Assembly (NCBI GenBank): GCA_964594125.1
Contig: CAZQLL010000011.1
Coordinates: 48,609 to 112,608, forward strand
Source: CAVRZJ01 sp964594125
GTDB lineage: Bacteria; Acidobacteriota; Thermoanaerobaculia; Thermoanaerobaculales; Thermoanaerobaculaceae
DNA: 64,000 nucleotides
Direction of reading: 5' to 3'
Positions within the stretch are counted from its first letter, which is position 1. Every line of letters starts with the position of its first letter. The position numbers were made by a program, and so were the translations under genes. This document shows, piece by piece, positions 36,635-44,570 of this stretch. The notes under the pieces were generated by a model, which searched no databases, had not been told where the DNA came from, and saw only the letters and a list, made by a program, of their open reading frames with translations.

Positions 36635-37840
36635 TCATACCCCGCGGCGCGCGTCGGCGAGCGTCGCCGCGATCGCGATCCCAGCGCCGGCGGCGAGCAG
36701 CAGGGCGCTGTCGCGCAGCGCGCCGGGCCACGCGCACGCCGCCCACGTGGCCCCGGCCAGCCAGCCGACCAGCGCCAGCGCCGCCGCCGGCGTCCCCTGG
36801 CCGCGGCCGGCGGCCGTCGCGGCGAGCACCGCTACGGCGGCGCCCTGCCAGGCGCCGGCGAACGGCACCGCCGCCGCCGCGCCAGCCGCGAGCAGCGCCG
36901 GCGCCGCCCGCCGCGCCGGCGCGAGGAGCTGTCGCAGGCCGTCGGCGGCCAGCGCGGCGAGCCAGCCGCCGGCCACCGCGGCGAGCAGCCAGACGACCGG
37001 CCGCGCGGTCAGGCCCGCGACCTCGGCGCACCACGCCGCCGGCTCGGCGCGCCCGGAGAGCACGCCGGCGGCCAGGCACAGCGCGAGCACGAGCCCCGGC
37101 GGCCGACCCCGGCCGGCCGGGTAGCGCACGGCGGCGACCGCCACCGCGAGCAGCGCCACGGCCGCGGTCGCCGCAAAGACGGCCTGCGTGAGCAGCGGGC
37201 GGACGCCGACCGCGAAGCGCCGGCCGGCGAGCGGCGCCAGCAGCGGCAGCGCGGCGATCGCAACGACCGCGGTCCATCCGACCACGCGGCGCCACGCCGT
37301 CGACACCACCACCGGCAGCAGGACGCGGGCGATCGCACCGGCGAGGAGAAGGCCGGCGAGCAGCGCGCCCCACAGGACGCCGCGGCCGCCCGGCGGCCCC
37401 GGCACCCGGCGGCCTGCCGCCAGCGCCCCGACCACCCGAGCGCCGCCGATCTCCCAGTCGCGGCGCCCGAGGCGCTCGCGTGGCGCCGCCTCGCCCTCGA
37501 TCCCGGCGACCGCCGCCGCCGCCCGCGCCGACAGCCGCGCCCCGGGCAGCCACGGCGCCGCCTCCAGCCACCACCCCGGGTCCGCCGCGCCGTCCGGGAC
37601 CCACGCCCACAGCACCCACGCGCCGTGCGCCGGCTGCCACACCACCCGCCACCCCCCGCCCGCCCGCTCCCAGCCGCGCACCTTCCCCCACACCAGGCCG
37701 ACCGGCGGCAGCGTCGCCTCGGCGTGCGCCGCCGCCGCGCGCGGCGAGCGGGCGGCGGGCACGAGCACCGCCCGTACCGGCACGGCCACCGCCGCCGCCA
37801 GCGCCGCGCCGGCGAGCGCCGCGTCGCGCAACGTGATCAC
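36635..37840 (-). CDS. Integral membrane protein of unknown function
   Basis: This 401-residue protein has an N-terminal span (residues about 5-30), a Trp-rich extracytoplasmic segment (about 45-150, with VWGKVRGWERAGGGWRVVW and WWLEAAPWLPG), then roughly eight Ala/Leu/Val-rich membrane spans. I recognise no family or catalytic motif. It overlaps the CPBP protease gene by 4 bases (GTGA) and is followed 7 bases later by the LolC/E-like permease. So it belongs to the same operon and probably works in the envelope with these partners. Confidence 0.65.
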   Translation of the reverse strand: MITLRDAALAGAALAAAVAVPVRAVLVPAARSPRAAAAHAEATLPPVGLVWGKVRGWERAGGGWRVVWQPAHGAWVLWAWVPDGAADPGWWLEAAPWLPGARLSARAAAAVAGIEGEAAPRERLGRRDWEIGGARVVGALAAGRRVPGPPGGRGVLWGALLAGLLLAGAIARVLLPVVVSTAWRRVVGWTAVVAIAALPLLAPLAGRRFAVGVRPLLTQAVFAATAAVALLAVAVAAVRYPAGRGRPPGLVLALCLAAGVLSGRAEPAAWCAEVAGLTARPVVWLLAAVAGGWLAALAADGLRQLLAPARRAAPALLAAGAAAAVPFAGAWQGAAVAVLAATAAGRGQGTPAAALALVGWLAGATWAACAWPGALRDSALLLAAGAGIAIAATLADARRGV

Positions 37841-39222
37841 TCGCGCTCCCGGCGCAGGAGGATCATCGCCGCCCCGACCGCCACGCCGGCGAGCGCGGCG
37901 GCGTCGAACGCCGGCCCGAGGGGGAACGCCGAGCGCAGCACCACGCTGCCGAGCACGCCGCGCGCCATCACAGCACCGCCGACGCCGGCGACGCGCGCCA
38001 CCGCCACCAGGCCGAGCTGCACGGCGAGCTCGACCGCGAGCGACGCGGCCAGGGGCACCGCCGGCAGCGGGTGGAACAGCGCCCCGAGGCAGGCGCCGGC
38101 CAGCGCCCCGCCCCACCACCCGAGCACCGGCCCGAGCAGGCCGGGGACCGCGCCGCGCAGCAGCGGCTCCTCGGCGAGCGCCGGCAGCCACGCGGAGGCC
38201 GCGAGCACCAGCGGCGCCACCCCCTCCGGCAGCGCCGGCGTGCGCGGCAGCCAGCCGCCGAACCCCGCCACCAGCGACGGCGCCGCCAGCACCGCCACCG
38301 CCAGCGCCAACCCGGCCGCGGGCCCCCACGCCGGCCGCGAGCGCACCAGCGACGCCCAGGTGGGCAGCAGCGCCACCGCCGCCGCCGCCACCACGCCCTG
38401 CAGGGCGCCTGCCGCGAGCGGCTGCCCGGCCACCCAGGCGCACCCGGCGACCGCGACACCGGCCGCCCCGCCGCGGGCGACCGCCACCGGCTCGTGGTAG
38501 GCGAACGCTTCGACGCCGGCGAGCAGCATCGCGAGCACGAGGATCGCCACCCCTACCACCCCGACCTGGCGCAGCGCCGCGAGCTCCGCGATCCGGCCCA
38601 TCGCGACGCCGAGGTCCGTGCCGAGCGGGTGGACGCGCGTGCGGACCGCGATCGCCGTCGACCCCGCGGCATCGATCTCGAGCTCGCGGCGCCACCCGGG
38701 CGGCAGCGTCGCCGCCGTCTCGACGAAGCGGGTGCGGTACCACGTCGCGCCCTCCTCGCGCCACGTCTGGCTGCGCTCGCGCCGCCACTCGCCGGGGCGC
38801 GGGACGAACCCCGCGAGCACGCGCTCGGCGAGCTCGCGCGCCTGCGCCGGGAACAGGTCGGCGCCGGGGTCGGTGGGCACCGGCCGGCGGATCGACCACA
38901 GCGAGCCGTCCGACGTCACCACCCCCTCGCCGCCGCCGGCGAACGAGACCCGCCAGCGCACCGCGCCGCCGTCGCCGCGCGCCAGCGCCGGTCCGGCGGG
39001 ACCCGGCCGCGAGCGCTCGAGCGCCCACGCCAGCGCGTGGTCGCCCTCGAGGCGGAGTGCCGCGTCGCCGGTGGCGGTGAACCCGAGCAGGCGCAGCGAG
39101 CCGCGCGACAGCGTCTCGGCGCGCGGCGCGCCGGCGACACCGCGCCCGTGCACGAGGGCGGCGCCCGCCGCCGCCAGCGTTGCGGCGCCGAGCCAGCGCG
39201 CCCACCATCGCTGCGGGAGCAT
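37837..39222 (-). CDS. CPBP-family intramembrane metalloprotease-like protein
   Basis: This 461-residue protein has a signal-anchor start, a large extracytoplasmic domain of about 200 residues and then about eight membrane spans. Near residue 345, AEEPLLRGAVPGLL gives the EExxxR motif of CPBP (CAAX-type) proteases, and LGALFHPLPAVP supplies the following His. The last His/Asn motif is not clear, so activity is uncertain. The large N-terminal domain is unusual for the family, whose members are mostly membrane-embedded and about 200-300 residues. It is the first gene of a four-gene operon ending with the degenerate M23 protein. An archease gene diverges from it. Confidence 0.7.
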   Translation of the reverse strand: MLPQRWWARWLGAATLAAAGAALVHGRGVAGAPRAETLSRGSLRLLGFTATGDAALRLEGDHALAWALERSRPGPAGPALARGDGGAVRWRVSFAGGGEGVVTSDGSLWSIRRPVPTDPGADLFPAQARELAERVLAGFVPRPGEWRRERSQTWREEGATWYRTRFVETAATLPPGWRRELEIDAAGSTAIAVRTRVHPLGTDLGVAMGRIAELAALRQVGVVGVAILVLAMLLAGVEAFAYHEPVAVARGGAAGVAVAGCAWVAGQPLAAGALQGVVAAAAVALLPTWASLVRSRPAWGPAAGLALAVAVLAAPSLVAGFGGWLPRTPALPEGVAPLVLAASAWLPALAEEPLLRGAVPGLLGPVLGWWGGALAGACLGALFHPLPAVPLAASLAVELAVQLGLVAVARVAGVGGAVMARGVLGSVVLRSAFPLGPAFDAAALAGVAVGAAMILLRRERE

Positions 39223-39239
39223 CGCGGCGAGTCTACTAT
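39211..39239 (+). promoter_or_regulatory. Candidate promoter of archease, leaderless
   Basis: TACTAT (39234-39239) precedes the second ATG (39247) by 7 bases; CTGCGG 17 bases upstream is a weak -35. The first ATG at 39238 lies inside the -10, so translation should begin at 39247. Confidence 0.45.
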
Positions 39240-39246
39240 GGCGGCG

Positions 39247-39651
39247 ATGGCGCGCCCGCGCTTCCGCCGGCTGCCGCACACCGCCGATCTCCGCCTCGCG
39301 GTCTGGGGCGCCGACGAGGGCGAGCTGCTCGCCAACGCGGTCGCCGGCGCGCTGCGCTGCGCGCTCGACCGTGCGCCGCGCGGGCGCCCGCGGCGCTGGG
39401 CCGCCGTCGCCCGCTGGCCGCGCGCGCTGCCCGACCGCCTGGTGCGCACCGTCAACGAGGCGCTGTTCCTGCTCTACACCCGCCACGAGCTGACGCTCGG
39501 CGTCCGCTGCACCGCGCGCGGCGCCTCCCTCGGCGTCGCGCCGCTGCCGGCCGGCTGGGTGCCGGTGACCGAGGTCAAGGCGGCGACGTTCCACGCCCTG
39601 CGCCCGGCGGCGTCGCCGCGGCTGCGCGCCGTGCTCACCCTCGACCTCTGA
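39247..39651 (+). CDS. Archease family protein
   Basis: This 134-residue protein starts MARPRFRRLPHTADLRLAVWG, and HTADLRLAVWG is the archease hallmark (usually DHTADI...G). Later, EVKAATFHAL matches the conserved EIKAVTYH motif near the C-terminus. Archease helps the RNA ligase RtcB turn over and accept different nucleotides; no rtcB gene is in this window. The first Asp of the usual DHTAD is replaced by Pro-His-Thr. Start 39247 is preferred over 39238 because of the -10 position. It diverges from the CPBP operon. Confidence 0.8.
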   Translation: MARPRFRRLPHTADLRLAVWGADEGELLANAVAGALRCALDRAPRGRPRRWAAVARWPRALPDRLVRTVNEALFLLYTRHELTLGVRCTARGASLGVAPLPAGWVPVTEVKAATFHALRPAASPRLRAVLTLDL

Positions 39652-39786
39652 AGGCTGCGTCGGGGGCGGGCCGCCGCCCTTCCGTCGGCCGCGGCGGCCG
39701 AGTCGCGGGGTTCACCCCGCCCGCCGCCGCGCCCGCGGCAGGCCGCCGAACCCGGCTCCGGCGCTCGCCCTCTCACGCCCCGCCCC

Positions 39787-39814
39787 TTGCAACCGTATAC
39801 GATATGTATACAAT
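39787..39814 (+). promoter_or_regulatory. Promoter and GntR-type operator upstream of the GntR gene
   Basis: TTGCAA (39787-39792) and TACAAT (39809-39814) are 16 bases apart. Between and overlapping them, GTATAC (39795-39800), a GATAT spacer and GTATAC (39806-39811) form an inverted repeat. Binding there would block RNA polymerase, suggesting autoregulation by the adjacent GntR protein. Confidence 0.65.
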
Positions 39815-39821
39815 AATGCCG

Positions 39822-40511
39822 ATGCGAGCTGCGCGCGCCGCAGGCGCACCCCGGACCACCGCCAGCGAGGAGGTGTACCGCGCCTTCCGGCGCGATCTCA
39901 TCACGCTGGCGTTCCGGCCGGGCGCGTCGCTCACCGAGCAGGAGCTCGCCGCCCGCTACGGCACCAGCCGCGTGCCGGTGCGCGAGGCGTGCCGGCGGCT
40001 GCAGCAGGAGGGGCTGCTCACCGCCGTCCCCTACAAGGGCTACTTCGTCAACCGGATCTCGCTGAAGCAGATCTCCGACTGCTTCGAGCTCCGCCAGGTG
40101 CTCGAATCGCACGCCCTCGCGGCCGCCGTCGCCCGAGCCACCGACGCCGACCTCGATCGCCTCGCGGAGCTGGCGGCGGCCGCGTACACCTACCACGACT
40201 GGGAGTCGTACGCGGTCTTCCTCGACCGCAATCGCGAGTTCCACCTCGCGGTCGCGGCGCTCTCCGGCAACCATCGGCTGGTGGCGACGCTCGCCGACCT
40301 GCTCTCGGCGATGCAGCGCTTCTTCTTCCTCGGCCTCGACCTCGGCGACTTCGGCGGCGAGATGCGCGACGAGCACGAGTGCCTGCTCGCGGCGCTGCGC
40401 CGCCGCGACCGCGACGCCGCGCTCGCCTGCCTGGAGCGCCAGATCTCGAGCTCGCGCGACCGCATCGTGCGCGCGCTCCTCGACAACCGCATCGACCTTC
40501 CCGTCACGTGA
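39822..40511 (+). CDS. GntR-family transcriptional regulator (FadR-like, FCD domain)
   Basis: This 229-residue regulator has an N-terminal winged helix (about 12-75: EVYRAFRRDLITLAFRPGASLTEQELAARYGTSRVPVREACRRLQQEGLL) and a C-terminal FCD ligand-binding domain (about 85-225). Candidate metal/ligand residues include the Asp and His in DRNREFHLAVAALSGN and the His in DEHECLLAAL. ATG codons at 39804 and 39816 also exist in frame, but the first lies inside the promoter and the second within 2 bases of the -10. So 39822, about 7 bases downstream, fits a leaderless start. The cysteine desulfurase gene starts 8 bases after its stop, so the two are likely one operon. The ligand is unknown. Confidence 0.85.
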   Translation: MRAARAAGAPRTTASEEVYRAFRRDLITLAFRPGASLTEQELAARYGTSRVPVREACRRLQQEGLLTAVPYKGYFVNRISLKQISDCFELRQVLESHALAAAVARATDADLDRLAELAAAAYTYHDWESYAVFLDRNREFHLAVAALSGNHRLVATLADLLSAMQRFFFLGLDLGDFGGEMRDEHECLLAALRRRDRDAALACLERQISSSRDRIVRALLDNRIDLPVT

Positions 40512-40519
40512 GGTGAGAG

Positions 40520-41689
40520 ATGAGCCGCTGGGTGTACCTCGACAACGCCGCCACCACCTTTCCCAAGCCCGCCGAGGTGATCTCGTACATGACGGAGTTC
40601 TACGCCTCGCACGGCGTCAACCCCGGGCGCACAGGGTTCGACCTCGCGCTCGAGGCCGAGGAGGTGATCGCCGGCGCGCGGCAGGCGCTGTGCGACTTCT
40701 TCGGCGGCACCCGGCGCGACCGGCTGGTGTTCTCGTACAACGTCACCGACGCGCTCAACCTGCTCATCTTCAGCGTGCTGAAGCCCGGCGACCACGCGAT
40801 CACGACGTGCCTGGAGCACAACTCGGTGCTGCGCCCGATGTGGCGCCAGCAGCAGCTCGGCGTCGAGGTCGACTGGGTGCCGTTCGACGCCGCCGGCTAC
40901 GTCGACCCGCAGGAGATCGCCCGCCGCATCCGCAGCAACACGCGGCTGGTGATCATGAACCACGGCTCCAACGTCATCGGCACCGTGCAGGCGGTCGCCG
41001 AGGTCGGCCGCATCTGCCGCGAGCGCGGCGTCCTGTTCGCCATCGACGCGGCGCAGACCGCCGGCCTCGTCGAGATCGACGTCGCCCGCATGAACGTCGA
41101 CGTCGTCTGCTTCACCGGCCACAAGTCGCTGTTCGGGCCGACCGGCACCGGCGGCATGTACGTCGGCGAGCACGTCGACATCACGCCGTGCCGCGCCGGC
41201 GGCACCGGCGTCAAGAGCGCGCTGCGCCACCAGCCGGACGACTACCCGTGGCACATGGAGTTCGGCACCATGAACACCATGGGGATCGCCGGCCTGCTCG
41301 CGGCGCAGCAGTGGATCGCCGCCCGCGGCGGCGTCCGCGCGATCTACGAGCACGAGATGGCGCACGCGCGCCGGCTGCACGACGGGCTCGCGGCGATCGA
41401 CGGCGTCACCCTCTACTGCGCCGACATGACCCGCGACCACCTGCCGGTGCTGGTGTTCAACGTCGCCGGGCTCAAGGCCGAGATCACCGGCCAGCTCCTC
41501 GACGTCGAGCACGAGGTGATCACCCGCACCGGCCTGCACTGCGCGCCGATGGTCCACGAGGGGATCGGCACCGCCGAGATCGACGGCACCGTGCGCTTCT
41601 CCCCCGGGGTTTTCACCACCGACGAGGACGTCGAGCGCGCCATCGCCGCCGTCGCCGACATCGCCGCCTACGCCCGCAACCGCGCGTGA
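40520..41689 (+). CDS. Cysteine desulfurase-like class V aminotransferase
   Basis: This 389-residue PLP enzyme begins VYLDNAATTFPKPAEV. Asp176 and Gln179 in FAIDAAQTAG contact PLP, and Lys202 in TGHKSLFGPTGTGG forms the Schiff base. Cys341 in RTGLHCAPMVHEG matches the persulfide-forming Cys loop of SufS/selenocysteine-lyase-like desulfurases. This supports removal of sulfur (or selenium) from cysteine. The DNAATTFPKP start resembles a subgroup of desulfurases found outside the isc and suf operons. It follows the GntR regulator after 8 bases with AGGTGAG as ribosome site. No scaffold or selenium genes are near, so the sulfur acceptor is unknown. Confidence 0.85.
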   Translation: MSRWVYLDNAATTFPKPAEVISYMTEFYASHGVNPGRTGFDLALEAEEVIAGARQALCDFFGGTRRDRLVFSYNVTDALNLLIFSVLKPGDHAITTCLEHNSVLRPMWRQQQLGVEVDWVPFDAAGYVDPQEIARRIRSNTRLVIMNHGSNVIGTVQAVAEVGRICRERGVLFAIDAAQTAGLVEIDVARMNVDVVCFTGHKSLFGPTGTGGMYVGEHVDITPCRAGGTGVKSALRHQPDDYPWHMEFGTMNTMGIAGLLAAQQWIAARGGVRAIYEHEMAHARRLHDGLAAIDGVTLYCADMTRDHLPVLVFNVAGLKAEITGQLLDVEHEVITRTGLHCAPMVHEGIGTAEIDGTVRFSPGVFTTDEDVERAIAAVADIAAYARNRA

Positions 41690-41717
41690 CCGGCGCTCGC
41701 GCGCGCCGTGCGGCCGG

Positions 41718-42536
41718 CTACGGCGTCAGCTCGGGGATCGCCGACACCGGTCCGAGCGGCAGCGCGGGGTCGACGCGCGCGCCGTGCCAGCGCACAGCGA
41801 AGTGCAGGTGCGGCCCGGTGACGCGGCCGGTGGCGCCGACCTCGCCGATCACCTGCCCGCGCTTCACCTTGTCGCCCGTCTTCACCGCCATGCGGGAGAG
41901 GTGCATCGCCACCGTGACCAGCCCGCCGCCGTGGTCGACGTACACCGAGTTGCCGCCGAAGAAGTGCTCGGCGGCGAGCGCAACGCGGCCGTCCGCCACC
42001 GCCAGCACCGGCGTGCCGGTCATCGCCTTGTAGTCGGCGCCCGCGTGCGGCGAGCGCGGCTCGCCGTTGAACACCCGGCGGGCGCCGAAGCGGCCGCCCT
42101 CGGGCAGCCGCGCGAGCGGCGGGCCGAGCGGCAGCGTGAAGCGCGGCTCGCCCTCGAGCGCCCACAGCGGCCGCACCTGCTCGGCCTCGCGCGCCGCCCG
42201 CGCCTCGTCCTCCGGCGACAGGTGCACCATCGTGTCGTCTACCGTGAGCCGCTGCTCCGGGTAGGGGTAGGCGGCGACCCGCACGGTCACCCCCGCGACG
42301 GCGCCGCCCACGGTGAGCTCGAGCCGCAGGGACCCGGCGGCGAGCAGGTCGACGGGGAAGTAACAGGTCCCTTCGATCGGCGCCCAGGTGCGACCGGCCG
42401 CCGCGCACGCCGTCGCGCCGTCGGCGCGCCAGCGCACGATGCCGCCCGGGCGCACCTGCGGCTCGCCGCCGGCGGCGGCGCCGCGCGCCGGAAGCAGCGC
42501 CACGGCGAGGAGCAACGGAAGGAACGGCCGGCCCAC
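41718..42536 (-). CDS. M23-family metallopeptidase, secreted
   Basis: This 272-residue protein has a signal peptide (GRPFLPLLLAVALLPARGAAA). The M23 domain at about 155-260 is intact: PHAGADYKA gives HxGxD, MHLSRMAVKTGDKV the middle His and GPHLHFAV the HxH pair, so four zinc ligands are present. The N-terminal part carries a beta-rich segment (LRLELTVGGAVAGVTVRVAA) as in family members with a targeting domain. It should cut peptide bridges of peptidoglycan in the periplasm. It contrasts with the zinc-less M23 protein at 34442. The GTG start is followed immediately by the signal peptide. It converges on the desulfurase gene with 28 bases between. Confidence 0.88.
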   Translation of the reverse strand: MGRPFLPLLLAVALLPARGAAAGGEPQVRPGGIVRWRADGATACAAAGRTWAPIEGTCYFPVDLLAAGSLRLELTVGGAVAGVTVRVAAYPYPEQRLTVDDTMVHLSPEDEARAAREAEQVRPLWALEGEPRFTLPLGPPLARLPEGGRFGARRVFNGEPRSPHAGADYKAMTGTPVLAVADGRVALAAEHFFGGNSVYVDHGGGLVTVAMHLSRMAVKTGDKVKRGQVIGEVGATGRVTGPHLHFAVRWHGARVDPALPLGPVSAIPELTP

Positions 42537-42696
42537 ACCCGGATCTTACGGCACGCCGGCGCGACGCGGAACCGGCCCATCTCCGTCCTGGGGTACCATG
42601 AGGTGGGGTCCGGCGCACGCCAGGAATCCGAGCCGGGGGGAGACGCCCCGGCGGCATCGGGGATGCGGGTGCGCCGGCGAGAGTGGGGAGGATTCC

Positions 42697-44487
42697 ATGC
42701 GCAACGGAAGCACTGTCCGTTCCGGGTTCGGCGCCTGTGCTCATTCCTGCGCGCTCGGGCGTGGGCGCACGCTGCTGCTCGCCGCCGCCGCCCTGGCGAG
42801 CAGCAGCGCAACCGATGCGGCCGCGCAGCAGCAGCCCCACCGCCACCTCAAGGGAGCGCGCCGCGCCTTCGCCATCGCGTCGGTGACGCCCGCCGGGTCG
42901 ATCCAGGCCGGCCAGAGCGGCACCGCCCAGGTGGTCATCACGCGCAGCGGCGGCCACAACGACGCCGTCACCCTCGGGATCGCGGCGAACGCGCAGGGGA
43001 TCACCGGCAGCGGCGCGATCGCCGGCGGGCTCACCCAGGGCACGCTCGCCATCACGGTGCCGGCCGCCGTCGCGCCGGCGACCTACGCGCTGCTCGCCAC
43101 CGCCGGCGACGGCGCCGCCACCAGGACGGCCGCGTTCGACCTTGCCGTGACGGCGGCGCCGGCGGTCATCTCGACCTTCACGGCCACGCCCGCCACGATT
43201 GCCGCCGGGCAGACGTCGACGCTCGCCTACACCTTCTCCGGCGGCGCCGGAGCGATCAACAACGGCGTCGGCAGCGTCACCAGCGGCGGCACGACCGTCG
43301 TCTCGCCGGCGGTCACGACGACCTACACCCTCACCGTCACGCCGCTGTTCGGGCCGGCGGCGCAGGCGCAGGCGACGGTCACCGTCACCGGCGGCAGCGC
43401 CACGATGGCGACGGCGCGCGCCTACCATACCGAGACGCTGCTCCCGAACGGCAAGGTGCTGCTCGCCGGCGGCCGCGGCGCGAGCTCGACGTTCCTCGAC
43501 AGCGCCGAGCTGTACGACCCCGCCACCGGCCTCCTCGCGCCGACCGGCTCGATGTCCGCGCGCCGTGTCAGCCACACCGCGACGCTGCTCGGCAACGGCA
43601 AGGTCCTGATCGCCGGCGGCTTCACCTCGAGCACCAACGGCACCACGAGCGCCGAGCTGTACGACCCGGCCACGGGCCTGTTCACGCCGACCGGCTCAAT
43701 GACGCGTCCGCGCGGCACCCACACCGCCACGCTGCTGCCCACCGGCGAGGTGCTGATCACCGGCGGCTACAGCGGCAGCAAGAACACGCTCTCGAACTTC
43801 CCGACCACCTGCGAGCTCTACAGCCCGGCCTCCGGCACGTTCCGCGACACCGGCTCGCTCCTCCTGGCACGCGGCGCGCACCGCGCCACCCTGCTCATGC
43901 CCCCGGGACCGCTGGCGCCTCCGGAGGCCGCGGCGACGGCCGCCGTGACCGAGCCCCGCGTGCTGATCTCGGGCGGCTATGCGGCCGGCCAGTTCGTCAC
44001 GCCGCTCGAGCTCTACGGCGTGGGCTCCGGCAGCGTCACCCCCGCCGGCGTCACCCTGCTGGTCGCGCGGGCGCTGCACACGGCGATGCACCTGCCGAGT
44101 CAGGGGAAGGTGCTGTTCGCGGGCGGCGCGATCGACGACAGCCTGGGGTTCGCCACGAACTCCTGCGAGCTGTACGACGTGGCCGGCAACACCATCGCCC
44201 CGACCGGCTCGCTGGCGGCCAAGCGCGGCGGCCACACCTCCACGCTCGCCGAGAACACGGTGTACGTCACCGGCGGCTCCGACTTCGCCACCGTGCAGCA
44301 GACCGTGGAGGTGTACGACCCGGCGACGGGGCTGTGGTCGACGCTGCCGGCGCAGATGTCGGCGGTGCGCACGCTGCACACCGCCACGCTGTTGCCCGGG
44401 CGCAGGATCCTGCTGACGGGCGGCGCGTACGCCTCCGGGTTCTCGATCCTCTACCGCGACACCGTCGAGGTGTACCCGCTGCCGTGA
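42697..44487 (+). CDS. Secreted Kelch-repeat protein with Ig-like domain
   Basis: This 596-residue protein has a signal peptide (to about residue 49), an N-terminal beta-sandwich region (about 60-155), an Ig-like segment (STFTATPATIAAGQTSTLAY, about 160-225) and a C-terminal Kelch/galactose-oxidase-like propeller (about 230-596). Each blade repeats the pattern AELYDPATGLFTPTGSM, then R..HTATLL..GKVLIAGG; about six such units are visible. Such proteins are common in Acidobacteriota and often bind surface ligands or sugars. No catalytic copper-site residues are evident, so an enzyme role is unlikely. The ATG follows GGGGAGG 6 bases upstream. Confidence 0.8.
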   Translation: MRNGSTVRSGFGACAHSCALGRGRTLLLAAAALASSSATDAAAQQQPHRHLKGARRAFAIASVTPAGSIQAGQSGTAQVVITRSGGHNDAVTLGIAANAQGITGSGAIAGGLTQGTLAITVPAAVAPATYALLATAGDGAATRTAAFDLAVTAAPAVISTFTATPATIAAGQTSTLAYTFSGGAGAINNGVGSVTSGGTTVVSPAVTTTYTLTVTPLFGPAAQAQATVTVTGGSATMATARAYHTETLLPNGKVLLAGGRGASSTFLDSAELYDPATGLLAPTGSMSARRVSHTATLLGNGKVLIAGGFTSSTNGTTSAELYDPATGLFTPTGSMTRPRGTHTATLLPTGEVLITGGYSGSKNTLSNFPTTCELYSPASGTFRDTGSLLLARGAHRATLLMPPGPLAPPEAAATAAVTEPRVLISGGYAAGQFVTPLELYGVGSGSVTPAGVTLLVARALHTAMHLPSQGKVLFAGGAIDDSLGFATNSCELYDVAGNTIAPTGSLAAKRGGHTSTLAENTVYVTGGSDFATVQQTVEVYDPATGLWSTLPAQMSAVRTLHTATLLPGRRILLTGGAYASGFSILYRDTVEVYPLP

Positions 44488-44570
44488 GCGCGGACCCGCG
44501 GGGTGCGGGCGTCCTGCCCGCACCCCGGCCGAGCGCGCCGCCGCCGCGCGGACCCGCCCGCCGCGCGCGC

